Positions 1-6,304 of a stretch of 11,101 nucleotides of DNA are shown here, one piece after another. The notes under the pieces are model-generated. The model was not told the origin of the DNA and searched no databases. It saw only the letters and a list, made by a program, of their open reading frames with translations. The DNA is from Dehalococcoidia bacterium UBA1332 (lineage in GTDB: Bacteria > Chloroflexota > Dehalococcoidia > Lucifugimonadales > Lucifugimonadaceae), in NCBI GenBank assembly GCA_002306745.1, contig DBSW01000139.1, forward strand, positions 1-11,101, read 5' to 3'. Numbering within the stretch: position 1 is the stretch's first letter; each line of letters begins with the position of its first letter. Both the position numbers and the translations under genes were made by a program.

Positions 1-30
1 CTTAGCCGCCGGTTTCTTAGCCGCCGGTTT
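1..30. repeat. 15-bp exact tandem repeat in the rplM tail
   Basis: Two identical 15-base units (cttagccgccggttt) occupy 1-15 and 16-30, and a related unit (ctcggcggcttct) follows from 31. On the minus strand each unit encodes the pentapeptide KPAAK. The array probably continues beyond the left edge, so the copy number is unknown. It lies in frame, so expansion or contraction would change tail length without shifting the frame. Confidence 0.85.
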
Positions 31-513
31 CTCGGCGGCTTCTAATTTAGCAGCGACCGCTGCTTCGCGAGCATCACGTCGCTCTGAGCCAAGCACCTGT
101 GCAGTATGTGGATGTTCAGGACCAGCGTAAATTTTCAGACGATTCATCATCTGACGACCAAGCTTGTTCTTAGGAAGCATGCCTTTAACCGCCAATTGGA
201 TAATGCGAGTCGGCTGCTTCTCGACCATACGTTCGTATGAAATTTCTTTGAGGTTACCTGGATACTGGCTGTGACGTTTATAAATCTTCTGCTCAGCTTT
301 CATACCGGTAACTTTGATTTTATCGGCGTTTACCACTACGACAAAATCACCCGTCAACATATGGGGTGCATAAGTAGGCTTATGCTTTCCCATCAAGTAC
401 ATAGCCACCTGAGTTGCGAGCCGACCGAGAACCTGATCTTCGGCGTCGACAACTTGCCAGTCGTTCACGAGATCAGAGGCTTTAGGGTTGTATTGCTTTA
501 GCTTAGTTACCAT
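1..513 (-). CDS. rplM: 50S ribosomal protein L13, C-terminus cut by window edge
   Basis: L13 is an early-assembling large-subunit protein that binds 23S rRNA. The frame runs open from ATG at 513 to the left edge (171 residues, no stop). Family motifs seen are W19-QVVDAEDQVLGRLAT near residues 19-34, GKHKPTYAPHMLTGDFVVVVN at about 42-62, KGMLPKNKLGRQMMNRLKIYAG at about 110-131, and PEHPHTAQ at 132-139. The core ends near residue 143, the usual length of L13 (about 142-150). After that the protein continues as a charged, then Ala/Lys/Pro-rich tail (ERRDAREAAVAAKLEAAEKPAAKKPAAK) that leaves the window. It lies 32 bases downstream of truA. rpsI (S9) is the expected next gene beyond the edge. No strong Shine-Dalgarno site precedes the ATG. 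Identity is certain; the full length is unknown. Confidence 0.97.
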   Translation of the reverse strand, partial: MVTKLKQYNPKASDLVNDWQVVDAEDQVLGRLATQVAMYLMGKHKPTYAPHMLTGDFVVVVNADKIKVTGMKAEQKIYKRHSQYPGNLKEISYERMVEKQPTRIIQLAVKGMLPKNKLGRQMMNRLKIYAGPEHPHTAQVLGSERRDAREAAVAAKLEAAEKPAAKKPAAK

Positions 514-545
514 AGTTAGTAGTTAATTCCATCAATTTCAGTGGA

Positions 546-1355
546 TTAGTTTACGCTTATATCAAAAGAATCAGAAGTAGGTATTACAGGTAATCCAAAC
601 AGACCTGATCCATCGTAAGCAATCGATTCCAAGCAAAGACCCGAAGCTGGCATCACCTGCGTCGCCCCCCCTCGCCGTGCTGAATCCAGAAGTTTACATA
701 TAACTTCATGCGGGGCATTACCACACCCAACGTCATATAAAACACCGGCGACTCGTCGTATCTGCTGATGTAAATAAGCATTTGCTGTAATTTTAAACTT
801 TATGTTATCGCCATCGCGAATCGTCATCGCCGACTTCACTTGACGCCTTGTTGACGCATCTATCGGTGTACCCGGACCAGCAAAAGCAGCAAAATCATGT
901 GAGCCAAGCAATGAGCGGCAGGCAATATTCATGGCTTCCACATCCAGTTTTTTACGTACATGGGCTACATATTGACGATTCAAAGCCGGTGCTGACCTTG
1001 CGTCATTAAATGTATAAACGTAAGTACGTGAAGACGCGTCACCACGAGGATCGAAGCCATTGTATCCATCCTTAACGATCTGTGCATATCGAATGCGAAC
1101 ATCGTCTTTCATGTAATGATTCAACGCAATCCTTATCCTGTCAGCAGGCATGTCCGTTTCATGATTAAACCGACCTACCTGTCCTCTAGCATGTACGCCT
1201 GAGTCTGTACGACTTGCGAGATAAATTCTTATAGTTGTATGAAATATATTGAACAGAGCATGTTCAATTTCGCCCTGAACCGTTCTAGCATTGGACTGTA
1301 GTTGAGAGCCGTGGAAATCAGTCCCGTCATACTCCACAACCAACCCAAAACGCAT
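546..1355 (-). CDS. truA: tRNA pseudouridine(38-40) synthase TruA
   Basis: TruA isomerises uridines 38, 39 and 40 in the anticodon arm of many tRNAs to pseudouridine; it acts in the cytoplasm as a dimer. The 269-residue protein has the usual family length. The catalytic aspartate sits at D51 in ASRTDSGVHARGQV, equivalent to the GRTDAGVHA motif of the family. The N-terminal VEYDGTDFHGSQ (residues 7-18), the central NAYLHQQIRRVAGVLYDVG and the C-terminal MPASGLCLESIAYD are further family motifs. ATG at 1355 gives an MRFGLVVEYDG start typical of TruA. The gene begins 15 bases after the rplQ stop and ends 32 bases before rplM, so it is probably cotranscribed with both. The rplQ-truA-rplM order is common in Chloroflexota and Firmicutes. 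TruB and RluA families are excluded by the motif. Confidence 0.97.
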   Translation of the reverse strand: MRFGLVVEYDGTDFHGSQLQSNARTVQGEIEHALFNIFHTTIRIYLASRTDSGVHARGQVGRFNHETDMPADRIRIALNHYMKDDVRIRYAQIVKDGYNGFDPRGDASSRTYVYTFNDARSAPALNRQYVAHVRKKLDVEAMNIACRSLLGSHDFAAFAGPGTPIDASTRRQVKSAMTIRDGDNIKFKITANAYLHQQIRRVAGVLYDVGCGNAPHEVICKLLDSARRGGATQVMPASGLCLESIAYDGSGLFGLPVIPTSDSFDISVN

Positions 1356-1370
1356 ACTTTTTCGTTCTAC

Positions 1371-1724
1371 CTAGTCAACCAGCTCCAAAAGAGCCATTTC
1401 TGCAGCATCACCCGGACGAGAACCTAATCGTGTTATACGTGTATAACCACCAGCTCTCTCCTTAAATCTAGGAGCTATGTCATCAAAAATAGTCTTTAAA
1501 ACGGACTTATCAGTAATAAAAGCTGCCGCTTGACGTCTATCGTGCAGAGTGCCTCTCTTGCCAAGCGTAACCATCTTCTCTGCTATAGGACTAATTTCCT
1601 TCGCTTTCGCTATAGTGGTTCTGATCTGACCATGGCGAAGCAGATCAGTTACCATAACCCTGTACATAGCTTTACGAGGCCCTGACGCTCGTCCGAACTG
1701 TCTACCTTTAAGATTATGCCTCAC
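1371..1724 (-). CDS. rplQ: 50S ribosomal protein L17
   Basis: L17 is a large-subunit protein that sits near the exit of the peptide tunnel. Starting at GTG 1724 it is 117 residues, the normal size, and begins VRHNLKGRQFGRASGPRKAM, which lines up with the family start MRHRxxGRKLxR. Other family features are LLRHGQIRTTIAKAKEI, AEKMVTLGKRGTLHDRRQAA, and the C-terminal GGYTRITRLGSRPGDAAEMALLELV. The frame stays open upstream to 1856, but that part overlaps rpoA extensively and does not resemble L17. GTG 1724 is chosen because of the family N-terminus and the GGGAG site 9 bases upstream. The start overlaps the rpoA stop by 11 bases, which suggests translational coupling. Nearer in-frame ATGs (MMIREQNQ) would add only a few residues and are less likely. 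Confidence 0.95.
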   Translation of the reverse strand: MRHNLKGRQFGRASGPRKAMYRVMVTDLLRHGQIRTTIAKAKEISPIAEKMVTLGKRGTLHDRRQAAAFITDKSVLKTIFDDIAPRFKERAGGYTRITRLGSRPGDAAEMALLELVD

Positions 1725-2781
1725 TTGATTCTGCTCCCGTATCATCATCGGTAACATTTTCGATCTCAGCCTCGGCTGACTCACCATCTCCTTCTCCAGA
1801 GCTATCGACTTCAGGTAGAAGATTACGCTCGGCGAGCTTATCGTAAAGTTCATCAAGAGATTTCTGCCCGAAGTTACGAATTTTTAATAGTTCACTCTTA
1901 GGCATGGAAAGCACTTCACCAACACGGTTGATACCAGCTCTCTTGAGGCAGTTAAGTGTCCGTGCTGATAGCGCCAGTGTCTCAACGAGAGTGTTATATA
2001 CGTCTGGTGAGATACCTAAACCAGCAGCAGGACTAGCCTCTTCTTCCGGCTCTTTATCAAGCTGTGTAAATAAAAAGAAACTCTCCATGAGTTGGTTACC
2101 GGCTGCCTGCATTGCATCAAGAGGCATTATCGTACGGTCGGTCCAGACTTCAACAATCAGTTTTTCAAGATCTGAACGTTGACCCACTCTAGTTGGCTCA
2201 ACCGAGAAGTTTGCTTTTCTTACTGGTGTGTAAATCGCATCTACCGGAAGAACACCTATCGGCAGTCCTTCATCTTGGCTAGCAGCAGTGAAGCCAATCC
2301 CCTGTTCGACATTAAATTCTACTGAAAGCCGAGCATCGGGATTATCAAGTGTGGCTAGATGGTGTTCAGGGTTAACGATTTCAAAGTCAGCAGTCGCCAT
2401 TATGTCGCCAGCACGTACTTCACCCTCACCATCAACCTCCAAGCGAAGTCGACCAGGACGATCAGCCAATGACCGTAACCGTATTCCCTTAACATTGAGA
2501 AGAAATTCAACAACCTCTTCACGCATGTGTGGAATCGTAGAGTACTCATGAAGTGCTCCGTCTATCTTCACCCATGTCACAGCAGTACCTGGTAGAGAGT
2601 TAAGTAATGACCGACGGAGTGGATTGCCTAGTGTGACTCCCCATCCACGTTCCAACGGCTCGGCAACAAATCTGCCGTATATCTCTTCATTTTCCTGAAT
2701 AGTTATAGAGAGATCAGGAATCTCTGGTGTTGATGGCGGCAGTTCCTCTTGAGGAGTAATACCGTACATTCGTTCAAGCAT
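1714..2781 (-). CDS. rpoA: DNA-directed RNA polymerase subunit alpha
   Basis: The alpha subunit dimerises to nucleate RNA polymerase assembly, and its C-terminal domain contacts UP-element DNA and activators. With ATG 2781 it is 355 residues. The N-terminal domain (about 25-240) shows YGRFVAEPLERGWGVTLGN, LRRSLLNSLPG, HMREEVVEFLLN, GLPIGVLPVDAIYTPVRK and FSVEPTRVGQ. The C-terminal domain (about 257-323) keeps the DNA-contact residues as ARTLNCLKRAGI (R274, N277) and NFGQKSLDE, matching E. coli R265, N268, G296, K298, S299 and E302. A 32-residue tail (324-355) then holds 13 acidic and no basic residues. The frame opens at TTG 2814, inside rpsD. ATG 2781 is preferred because it follows the rpsD stop by 10 bases, with AAGGAAG upstream; ATG 2769 is another option. 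The neighbours rpsM-rpsK-rpsD-rpoA-rplQ form the classic alpha operon. Confidence 0.96.
   Translation of the reverse strand: MLERMYGITPQEELPPSTPEIPDLSITIQENEEIYGRFVAEPLERGWGVTLGNPLRRSLLNSLPGTAVTWVKIDGALHEYSTIPHMREEVVEFLLNVKGIRLRSLADRPGRLRLEVDGEGEVRAGDIMATADFEIVNPEHHLATLDNPDARLSVEFNVEQGIGFTAASQDEGLPIGVLPVDAIYTPVRKANFSVEPTRVGQRSDLEKLIVEVWTDRTIMPLDAMQAAGNQLMESFFLFTQLDKEPEEEASPAAGLGISPDVYNTLVETLALSARTLNCLKRAGINRVGEVLSMPKSELLKIRNFGQKSLDELYDKLAERNLLPEVDSSGEGDGESAEAEIENVTDDDTGAESSEA
1734..1738 (-). promoter_or_regulatory. Shine-Dalgarno site deciding the rplQ start
   Basis: GGGAG on the minus strand lies 9 bases before GTG 1724, inside the last codons of rpoA. It supports the GTG start over the much longer upstream frame. 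Confidence 0.7.
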
Positions 2782-2791
2782 CGGCGCGTTT

Positions 2792-3418
2792 TTACTTCCT
2801 TGAGTAATACTCAACTATTTGACGAGTGTCGATCGCAAGTTCGACATCGCTTGTCCTCGGTAGACTAACGATTTCGCCAACTGCCTTGTCAGAATCGACG
2901 TTGAGCCAACTCGGAACAACCGAGTTTGAGCCCATGCCGTTCGACACAATTTCGAACAGACCAGTCTTTTTTGACTGTTCGCGCCAGCTAATGCGATCTC
3001 CCGCTTTAACTTGGTACGAAGGAATGTTCACCTTCTTGCCGTTCACCTGAATATGACCATGACCGACAATTTGTCTGGATTGAGGTCGCGAATCAGCGAA
3101 GCCAAGTCGGTATACGACGTTATCTAGTCTTGTCTCTAGTAGTTGTAACAGGCGATCACCTGTTACACCTTCGAGACGACTTGCCTTTTTGTAGTAGTTT
3201 CTAAACTGCCGCTCCAACACACCATAGATAGCGCGTGCTTTCTGCTTTTCGCGAAGCTGAGTTCCGTATTCTGAAATACGACGACGACGCTGCTGTGTCG
3301 ACTTATCTCCGGGTTGGCTTTTGCGTCGCTCCCAAGCACATTTACCTGAGGGTTTAGAGCATAGCTTCATTCCAAAGCGTCGGCAGTTCTTACATTTCGG
3401 TCCGGTATACCTTGCCAT
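2792..3418 (-). CDS. rpsD: 30S ribosomal protein S4
   Basis: S4 binds the 5' domain of 16S rRNA, initiates small-subunit assembly and lines the mRNA entry channel. The 208 residues match the usual length (about 200-210). The N-terminus MARYTGPKC starts a cysteine cluster, C9, C12, C20 and C27 (C-X2-C-X7-C-X6-C), which points to a metal-binding form, though the last spacings differ from the C9/C12/C26/C31 of Thermus. QRRRRISEYGTQLREKQKARAIYGVLERQF follows. The S4 RNA-binding fold is roughly 96-160 (LETRLDNVVYRLGFADSR, RQIVGHGHIQVNGKKVNIPS). ATG 3418 is preceded by AGGAA five bases upstream in the same reading direction. In E. coli S4 represses the alpha operon translationally; nothing in this sequence lets me say whether that holds here. 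Confidence 0.97.
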   Translation of the reverse strand: MARYTGPKCKNCRRFGMKLCSKPSGKCAWERRKSQPGDKSTQQRRRRISEYGTQLREKQKARAIYGVLERQFRNYYKKASRLEGVTGDRLLQLLETRLDNVVYRLGFADSRPQSRQIVGHGHIQVNGKKVNIPSYQVKAGDRISWREQSKKTGLFEIVSNGMGSNSVVPSWLNVDSDKAVGEIVSLPRTSDVELAIDTRQIVEYYSRK

Positions 3419-3505
3419 TCGTTTCCTGAATTACTTTCATAGTTTCAATAAATCTTGTGTCAGTGGAACGAGTTACTTTAGGCAAGGAACCCGTTCTTGA
3501 CTTGT

Positions 3506-3889
3506 TTATACTCGCCGTTTCTTAGGAGGACGACATCCATTGTGAGGAACCGGCGTGATATCCCTGATAGATACCACACGTATACCTGCACCCTGAATTG
3601 CTCGGATAGCTGCTTCACGGCCAGATCCTGGACCTTTGACCATGACATTTACGGTCTTCAAACCGTGCTCAATTGCTGCCCTTGCGGCCGTCTCGCCCGC
3701 TCGTTGAGCTGCGAAAGCAGTTGACTTACGTGAGCCACGGAAACCCATAGCACCCGCGCTGCTCTGCGAAATAACGTTGCCCTGTGGATCGGTCAACGTA
3801 ACTAATGTGTTATTAAAAGTAGCACTAATAAAAGCTTTACCTTGCGGTACAAACTTCTTCTCACGTCTTCGTGATCGCTGTCTTGGCAT
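3506..3889 (-). CDS. rpsK: 30S ribosomal protein S11
   Basis: S11 sits on the platform of the small subunit, near the E site and the anti-Shine-Dalgarno region. The 127-residue protein has standard length and nearly every family block: ISATFNNTLVTLTDPQGN (about 22-39), SSAGAMGFRGSRKSTAFAAQ (43-62), VMVKGPGSGREAAIRAIQ (about 82-99) and the C-terminal IRDITPVPHNGCRPPKKRRV. The start is ATG 3889, giving MPRQRSRRREKK, a typical basic N-terminus. Only a weak AAGGA lies about 15 bases upstream. It is separated by 70 bases from rpsM and by 87 bases from rpsD, the two widest gaps in the alpha operon part. The identity is not in doubt. Confidence 0.98.
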   Translation of the reverse strand: MPRQRSRRREKKFVPQGKAFISATFNNTLVTLTDPQGNVISQSSAGAMGFRGSRKSTAFAAQRAGETAARAAIEHGLKTVNVMVKGPGSGREAAIRAIQGAGIRVVSIRDITPVPHNGCRPPKKRRV

Positions 3890-3959
3890 ATCTGTTTTTA
3901 CTAATCCTTATAAGATACGGCGTAAACCGCTAGAATCGTCATAATGACCCAATAAACAC

Positions 3960-4343
3960 TTAATGACCGGCAACTCGCTTACGTCCAGCCACTGTTTGTC
4001 GCCTACCACGTTTAGTTCGAGCATTAGTCTTAGTTCGCTGCCCACGAACTGGAAGACCGCGTCGATGGCGGAGACCTCTATGAGATTGAATATCCGATAA
4101 ACGACGAATATTAAGTTGAGTCTCTCGCCTTAGATCCCCTTCTATTAACAGCCCTGTCCTCTCTACAGCAGTACGGACTTTGGCAAGCTCATCATCAGAT
4201 AGATCTTTCACGCGAGTTGTGTCCGTCATACCAGACTCTTCGACAATTTTCTTTGACGAAGTACGACCGATACCATAAATCGCTGTTAATGCTATTTCGA
4301 GTCTCTGGTTATCCGGAATGTTCACACCGGCAATTATCGCCAT
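3960..4343 (-). CDS. rpsM: 30S ribosomal protein S13
   Basis: S13 is in the head of the small subunit; it forms intersubunit bridges with the large subunit and its C-terminal tail contacts P-site tRNA. The 127 residues carry the family start MAIIAGVNIPDNQRLEIALTAIYGIG, the helix-two-turn-helix region (about 15-60), and the strongly basic tail from RRLSDIQSHRGLRHRRGLPVRGQRTKTNARTKRG onward, ending GRKRVAGH. ATG 4343 has AGGAG at 4355-4359, 11 bases upstream. It starts 27 bases after the rpmJ stop and is the first gene of the alpha operon segment. Confidence 0.98.
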   Translation of the reverse strand: MAIIAGVNIPDNQRLEIALTAIYGIGRTSSKKIVEESGMTDTTRVKDLSDDELAKVRTAVERTGLLIEGDLRRETQLNIRRLSDIQSHRGLRHRRGLPVRGQRTKTNARTKRGRRQTVAGRKRVAGH

Positions 4344-4370
4344 AAGGCCGATTACTCCTGTTTTTTTCGA

Positions 4371-4487
4371 CTAGCCTTGCCGCGCCTTCAGACGAGGATT
4401 CTGTTTGTTAATTACATAAACACGCCCCTTGCGACGCACAATCTTGCTACCAGGGTGTTTTGCTTTTACTGATGCTTTAACTTTCAT
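4371..4487 (-). CDS. rpmJ: 50S ribosomal protein L36, cysteine-free form
   Basis: L36 is the smallest large-subunit protein and stabilises a 23S rRNA junction. This 38-residue gene reads from ATG 4487 to TAG at 4371: it begins MKVKASVKAKHPGSKIVRRK and ends GRVYVINKQNPRLKARQG. The frame and position between infA and rpsM identify it clearly. In zinc-binding L36 the ligands are Cys11, Cys14, Cys27 and His32. Here positions 11, 14 and 27 are His, Ser and Asn, and the NPR motif is followed by Leu, so this is the non-zinc (C-minus) form. It nevertheless occupies the native spc position. Only a weak Shine-Dalgarno site (AGGA about 15 bases upstream) is visible. Confidence 0.96.
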   Translation of the reverse strand: MKVKASVKAKHPGSKIVRRKGRVYVINKQNPRLKARQG

Positions 4488-4548
4488 TTTCTATTTCTCT
4501 AATCCTGAAGATCTGACCTGCTCAGTTAAATTTACTATGAAGTGATTA

Positions 4549-4767
4549 TTACTTGAATCGATATGTAATCCGACCACGAGTTAGATCGTATGCCGATAAT
4601 TCGACTAAAACCTTATCGCCTGGGAGGATCCTTATGAAGTTCTTACGAATCTTTCCGGAGGCGTGGGCTAAAACCTCATGACCATTCGGAAGTTCGATCT
4701 TGAAGAACGCGTTTGGTAACGCCTCATTCACGAGACCTTCGACTTCGATTGCTTCCTTTTTTGCCAA
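4549..4767 (-). CDS. infA: Translation initiation factor IF-1
   Basis: IF-1 binds the A site of the 30S subunit during initiation and helps IF-2 and IF-3 select the initiator tRNA. The 72-residue length is exactly that of the family. It is one OB-fold: MAKKEAIEVEGLVNEALPNAFF, then VLAHASGKIRKNFIRILPGDKV, then ELSAYDLTRGRITYRFK. The start codon is TTG at 4767, with only a GGA about 11 bases upstream. TTG is accepted because the MAKKE N-terminus is the family standard and no ATG is available nearby. It sits 34 bases after map and 61 bases before rpmJ. Confidence 0.97.
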   Translation of the reverse strand: MAKKEAIEVEGLVNEALPNAFFKIELPNGHEVLAHASGKIRKNFIRILPGDKVLVELSAYDLTRGRITYRFK

Positions 4768-4801
4768 AATATTTTCTATCCACTCTCTGCGGTTGCTTTA
4801 A

Positions 4802-5599
4802 CTATTCAACCGTGAGGACGACCGGACCGTCCTCAGTTATTGCTACCGTATGCTCAAAATGGCACGACAATGCACCATCTTCGGTGACCACAGTCCAACC
4901 ATCATCGGCCATTCGCGTTTTCCAACTGCCTGCATTAACCATAGGCTCAATCGCCAGAACAAGTCCTGGCTGAAGCACTAGACCATGCCCTCCCGGTCCA
5001 AAATTGGGCACCTGAGGTGGCTCATGCAAATCTCTGCCGATACCATGCCCCACGTACTCCCTAACCACTTCAAATGAACTTTTACGCACGTGATTTTCCA
5101 CAGCACTTGATATGTCCCCAACCCTATTACCGGGCTGCGCTGCTTGGATCCCTCTTTCAAGCGATCCAAGAGTAGTGCTAATCAAACCATGCTTTTCACT
5201 TGAGGAAAAGCCAACTAACTTCGTAACCGCATGATCGCTGTTATACCCATCAACGATAGCACCACAATCCATAGTAACGATATCGCCGCTTTGAACGATC
5301 CTGTCACTTGGAATACCATGAACAATCTCTTCATTTATTGATATACACGCCGTCGACGGAAAACCATACAATCCAAGAAATCCAGGTTTTGCACCCTGAG
5401 ATTCTATTGCCTGACGGGCAATGTTATCGAGTTCTATAGTAGTTATTCCGTGCTCAAGCGCTTCGAAAGCTTTTCGAACTGCGAATGCAACCACCCTGCC
5501 AGCTTCGCGCATAATATCCAACTCAAGTGACGACTTTAATGTAGCCCCGGAAACGATATTTCCACGTGCAGCAATTTTGTGTGCTGAATCACCGTTCAA
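4802..5599 (-). CDS. map: Methionine aminopeptidase, type I
   Basis: MetAP removes the initiator methionine from nascent proteins whose second residue is small, after deformylation. The 265-residue protein has the pita-bread fold with all five dinuclear metal ligands: D111 (TMDCGA), D122 (NSDHAVT), H185 (YVGHGIG), E218 (AIEPM) and E249 (FEHTV). The substrate-site histidines H94 (VHGIP) and H192 (LHEPPQ) are also present. The lack of a 60-residue insert excludes type II. The start is TTG 5599, with AGGAGAG at 5608-5614. The body LKSSLELDIMREAGRVV normally begins near residue 5, so this protein carries roughly 20 extra N-terminal residues (MNGDSAHKIAARGNIVSGAT). No start codon inside that stretch gives a better fit. 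It lies 48 bases after adk. Confidence 0.96.
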   Translation of the reverse strand: MNGDSAHKIAARGNIVSGATLKSSLELDIMREAGRVVAFAVRKAFEALEHGITTIELDNIARQAIESQGAKPGFLGLYGFPSTACISINEEIVHGIPSDRIVQSGDIVTMDCGAIVDGYNSDHAVTKLVGFSSSEKHGLISTTLGSLERGIQAAQPGNRVGDISSAVENHVRKSSFEVVREYVGHGIGRDLHEPPQVPNFGPGGHGLVLQPGLVLAIEPMVNAGSWKTRMADDGWTVVTEDGALSCHFEHTVAITEDGPVVLTVE

Positions 5600-5607
5600 A
5601 AAACGAT

Positions 5608-5614
5608 CTCTCCT
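5608..5614 (-). promoter_or_regulatory. Strong Shine-Dalgarno site for the TTG start of map
   Basis: AGGAGAG on the minus strand lies 8 bases before TTG 5599. It is the strongest ribosome binding site noticed in the window and decides the unusual start and the longer N-terminus of the aminopeptidase. Confidence 0.75.
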
Positions 5615-5647
5615 AGTATATCCCGAAATAAGGATTTAGTTCGATAG

Positions 5648-6286
5648 CTAGCCTAATCTAATTGTTTGAGTTAACACTTGAAACACCGAATCTGGTGAAC
5701 CCGTCGCAGCAATTTCCTCAACAACACCACGCAATCGGTAGTAATCGAGGACAGGTGCTGTCTGTGTTTCGTACACATTCATACGGTTATTTATAGCATC
5801 GGGTTTGTCGTCATCACGAACAAGCACACGACCTCCACATTTATCGCATACACCTTTATTTACCGGAGCATTCGAAATGAGGTTATACGGGAGCTGACAA
5901 CTCGAGCAGATAGCTCGACTTGAAAGGCGTTTCACGAGTTCGTCAGTATTTAAAGTAAAGTGGATCACTTTATCAATACTAAGACCGACTGCCTGAAGTG
6001 ACTGGTCTAGTGACTCAGCTTGCATGACCGTACGAGGAAACCCATCTAGCAATACACCCGCGGGGTCATCGATGTGCTTCTGTATCATAGCGATAATATG
6101 TGAATCTGGAACATAATCTCCTCGTTCCATAAAGCTTTTAGCAAGGAGTCCTAATTCAGATTCCGCAGCTACTTCTGCACGGAGAATGTCACCTGTTGAA
6201 AGATGCTTCATTCCCGTCCTCTCAGAAAGACGTCTAGCCTGTGTACCTTTGCCCGCACCTGGCGGACCCATAAAAACAATGCGCAT
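5648..6286 (-). CDS. adk: Adenylate kinase, zinc-LID type
   Basis: Adenylate kinase interconverts ATP + AMP and 2 ADP, balancing the adenylate pool in the cytoplasm. The 212-residue protein is the long bacterial form. The P-loop GPPGAGKGT spans residues 7-15. The AMP-binding part includes LSTGDILR (29-36) and DGFPRT (81-86). The LID domain carries two CxxC pairs, C127/C130 and C147/C150, expected to bind structural zinc. The later RDDDKPDAINNRMNVYETQT is the conserved arginine-containing ATP/AMP segment. ATG 6286 begins MRIVFMGPPG, as expected. It follows secY after 18 bases and precedes map, the usual secY-adk-map order. The upstream site is weak (GGA only 2 bases before ATG, GAGGG about 14 bases away). 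Confidence 0.98.
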   Translation of the reverse strand: MRIVFMGPPGAGKGTQARRLSERTGMKHLSTGDILRAEVAAESELGLLAKSFMERGDYVPDSHIIAMIQKHIDDPAGVLLDGFPRTVMQAESLDQSLQAVGLSIDKVIHFTLNTDELVKRLSSRAICSSCQLPYNLISNAPVNKGVCDKCGGRVLVRDDDKPDAINNRMNVYETQTAPVLDYYRLRGVVEEIAATGSPDSVFQVLTQTIRLG

Positions 6287-6304
6287 TTCCGTAATGGTTG
6301 CCCT

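Noticed and set aside
271..501. Plus-strand open frame antisense to rplM
   Set aside because: It is a shadow of the L13 coding sequence, with no family resemblance and no ribosome binding site considered convincing.
1725..1856. Upstream extension of the L17 frame
   Set aside because: It lies inside rpoA, does not resemble L17, and the family N-terminus begins at GTG 1724 with a good ribosome binding site.
2782..2814. TTG start of rpoA at 2814
   Set aside because: It would overlap rpsD by 23 bases and add 11 residues not expected in the family; ATG 2781 just after the rpsD stop is simpler.
3478..3502. GGAACCCGTTC and TTGACT/TATACT-like elements upstream of rpsD and at the rpsK end
   Set aside because: The possible stem is short with mismatches, and the -35/-10-like hexamers on the plus strand are only three bases apart, so neither a terminator nor a promoter is supported.
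3938..3948. Palindrome GTCATAATGAC between rpsK and rpsM
   Set aside because: Five-base arms around one base are too short to distinguish from chance; not listed as an operator or terminator.
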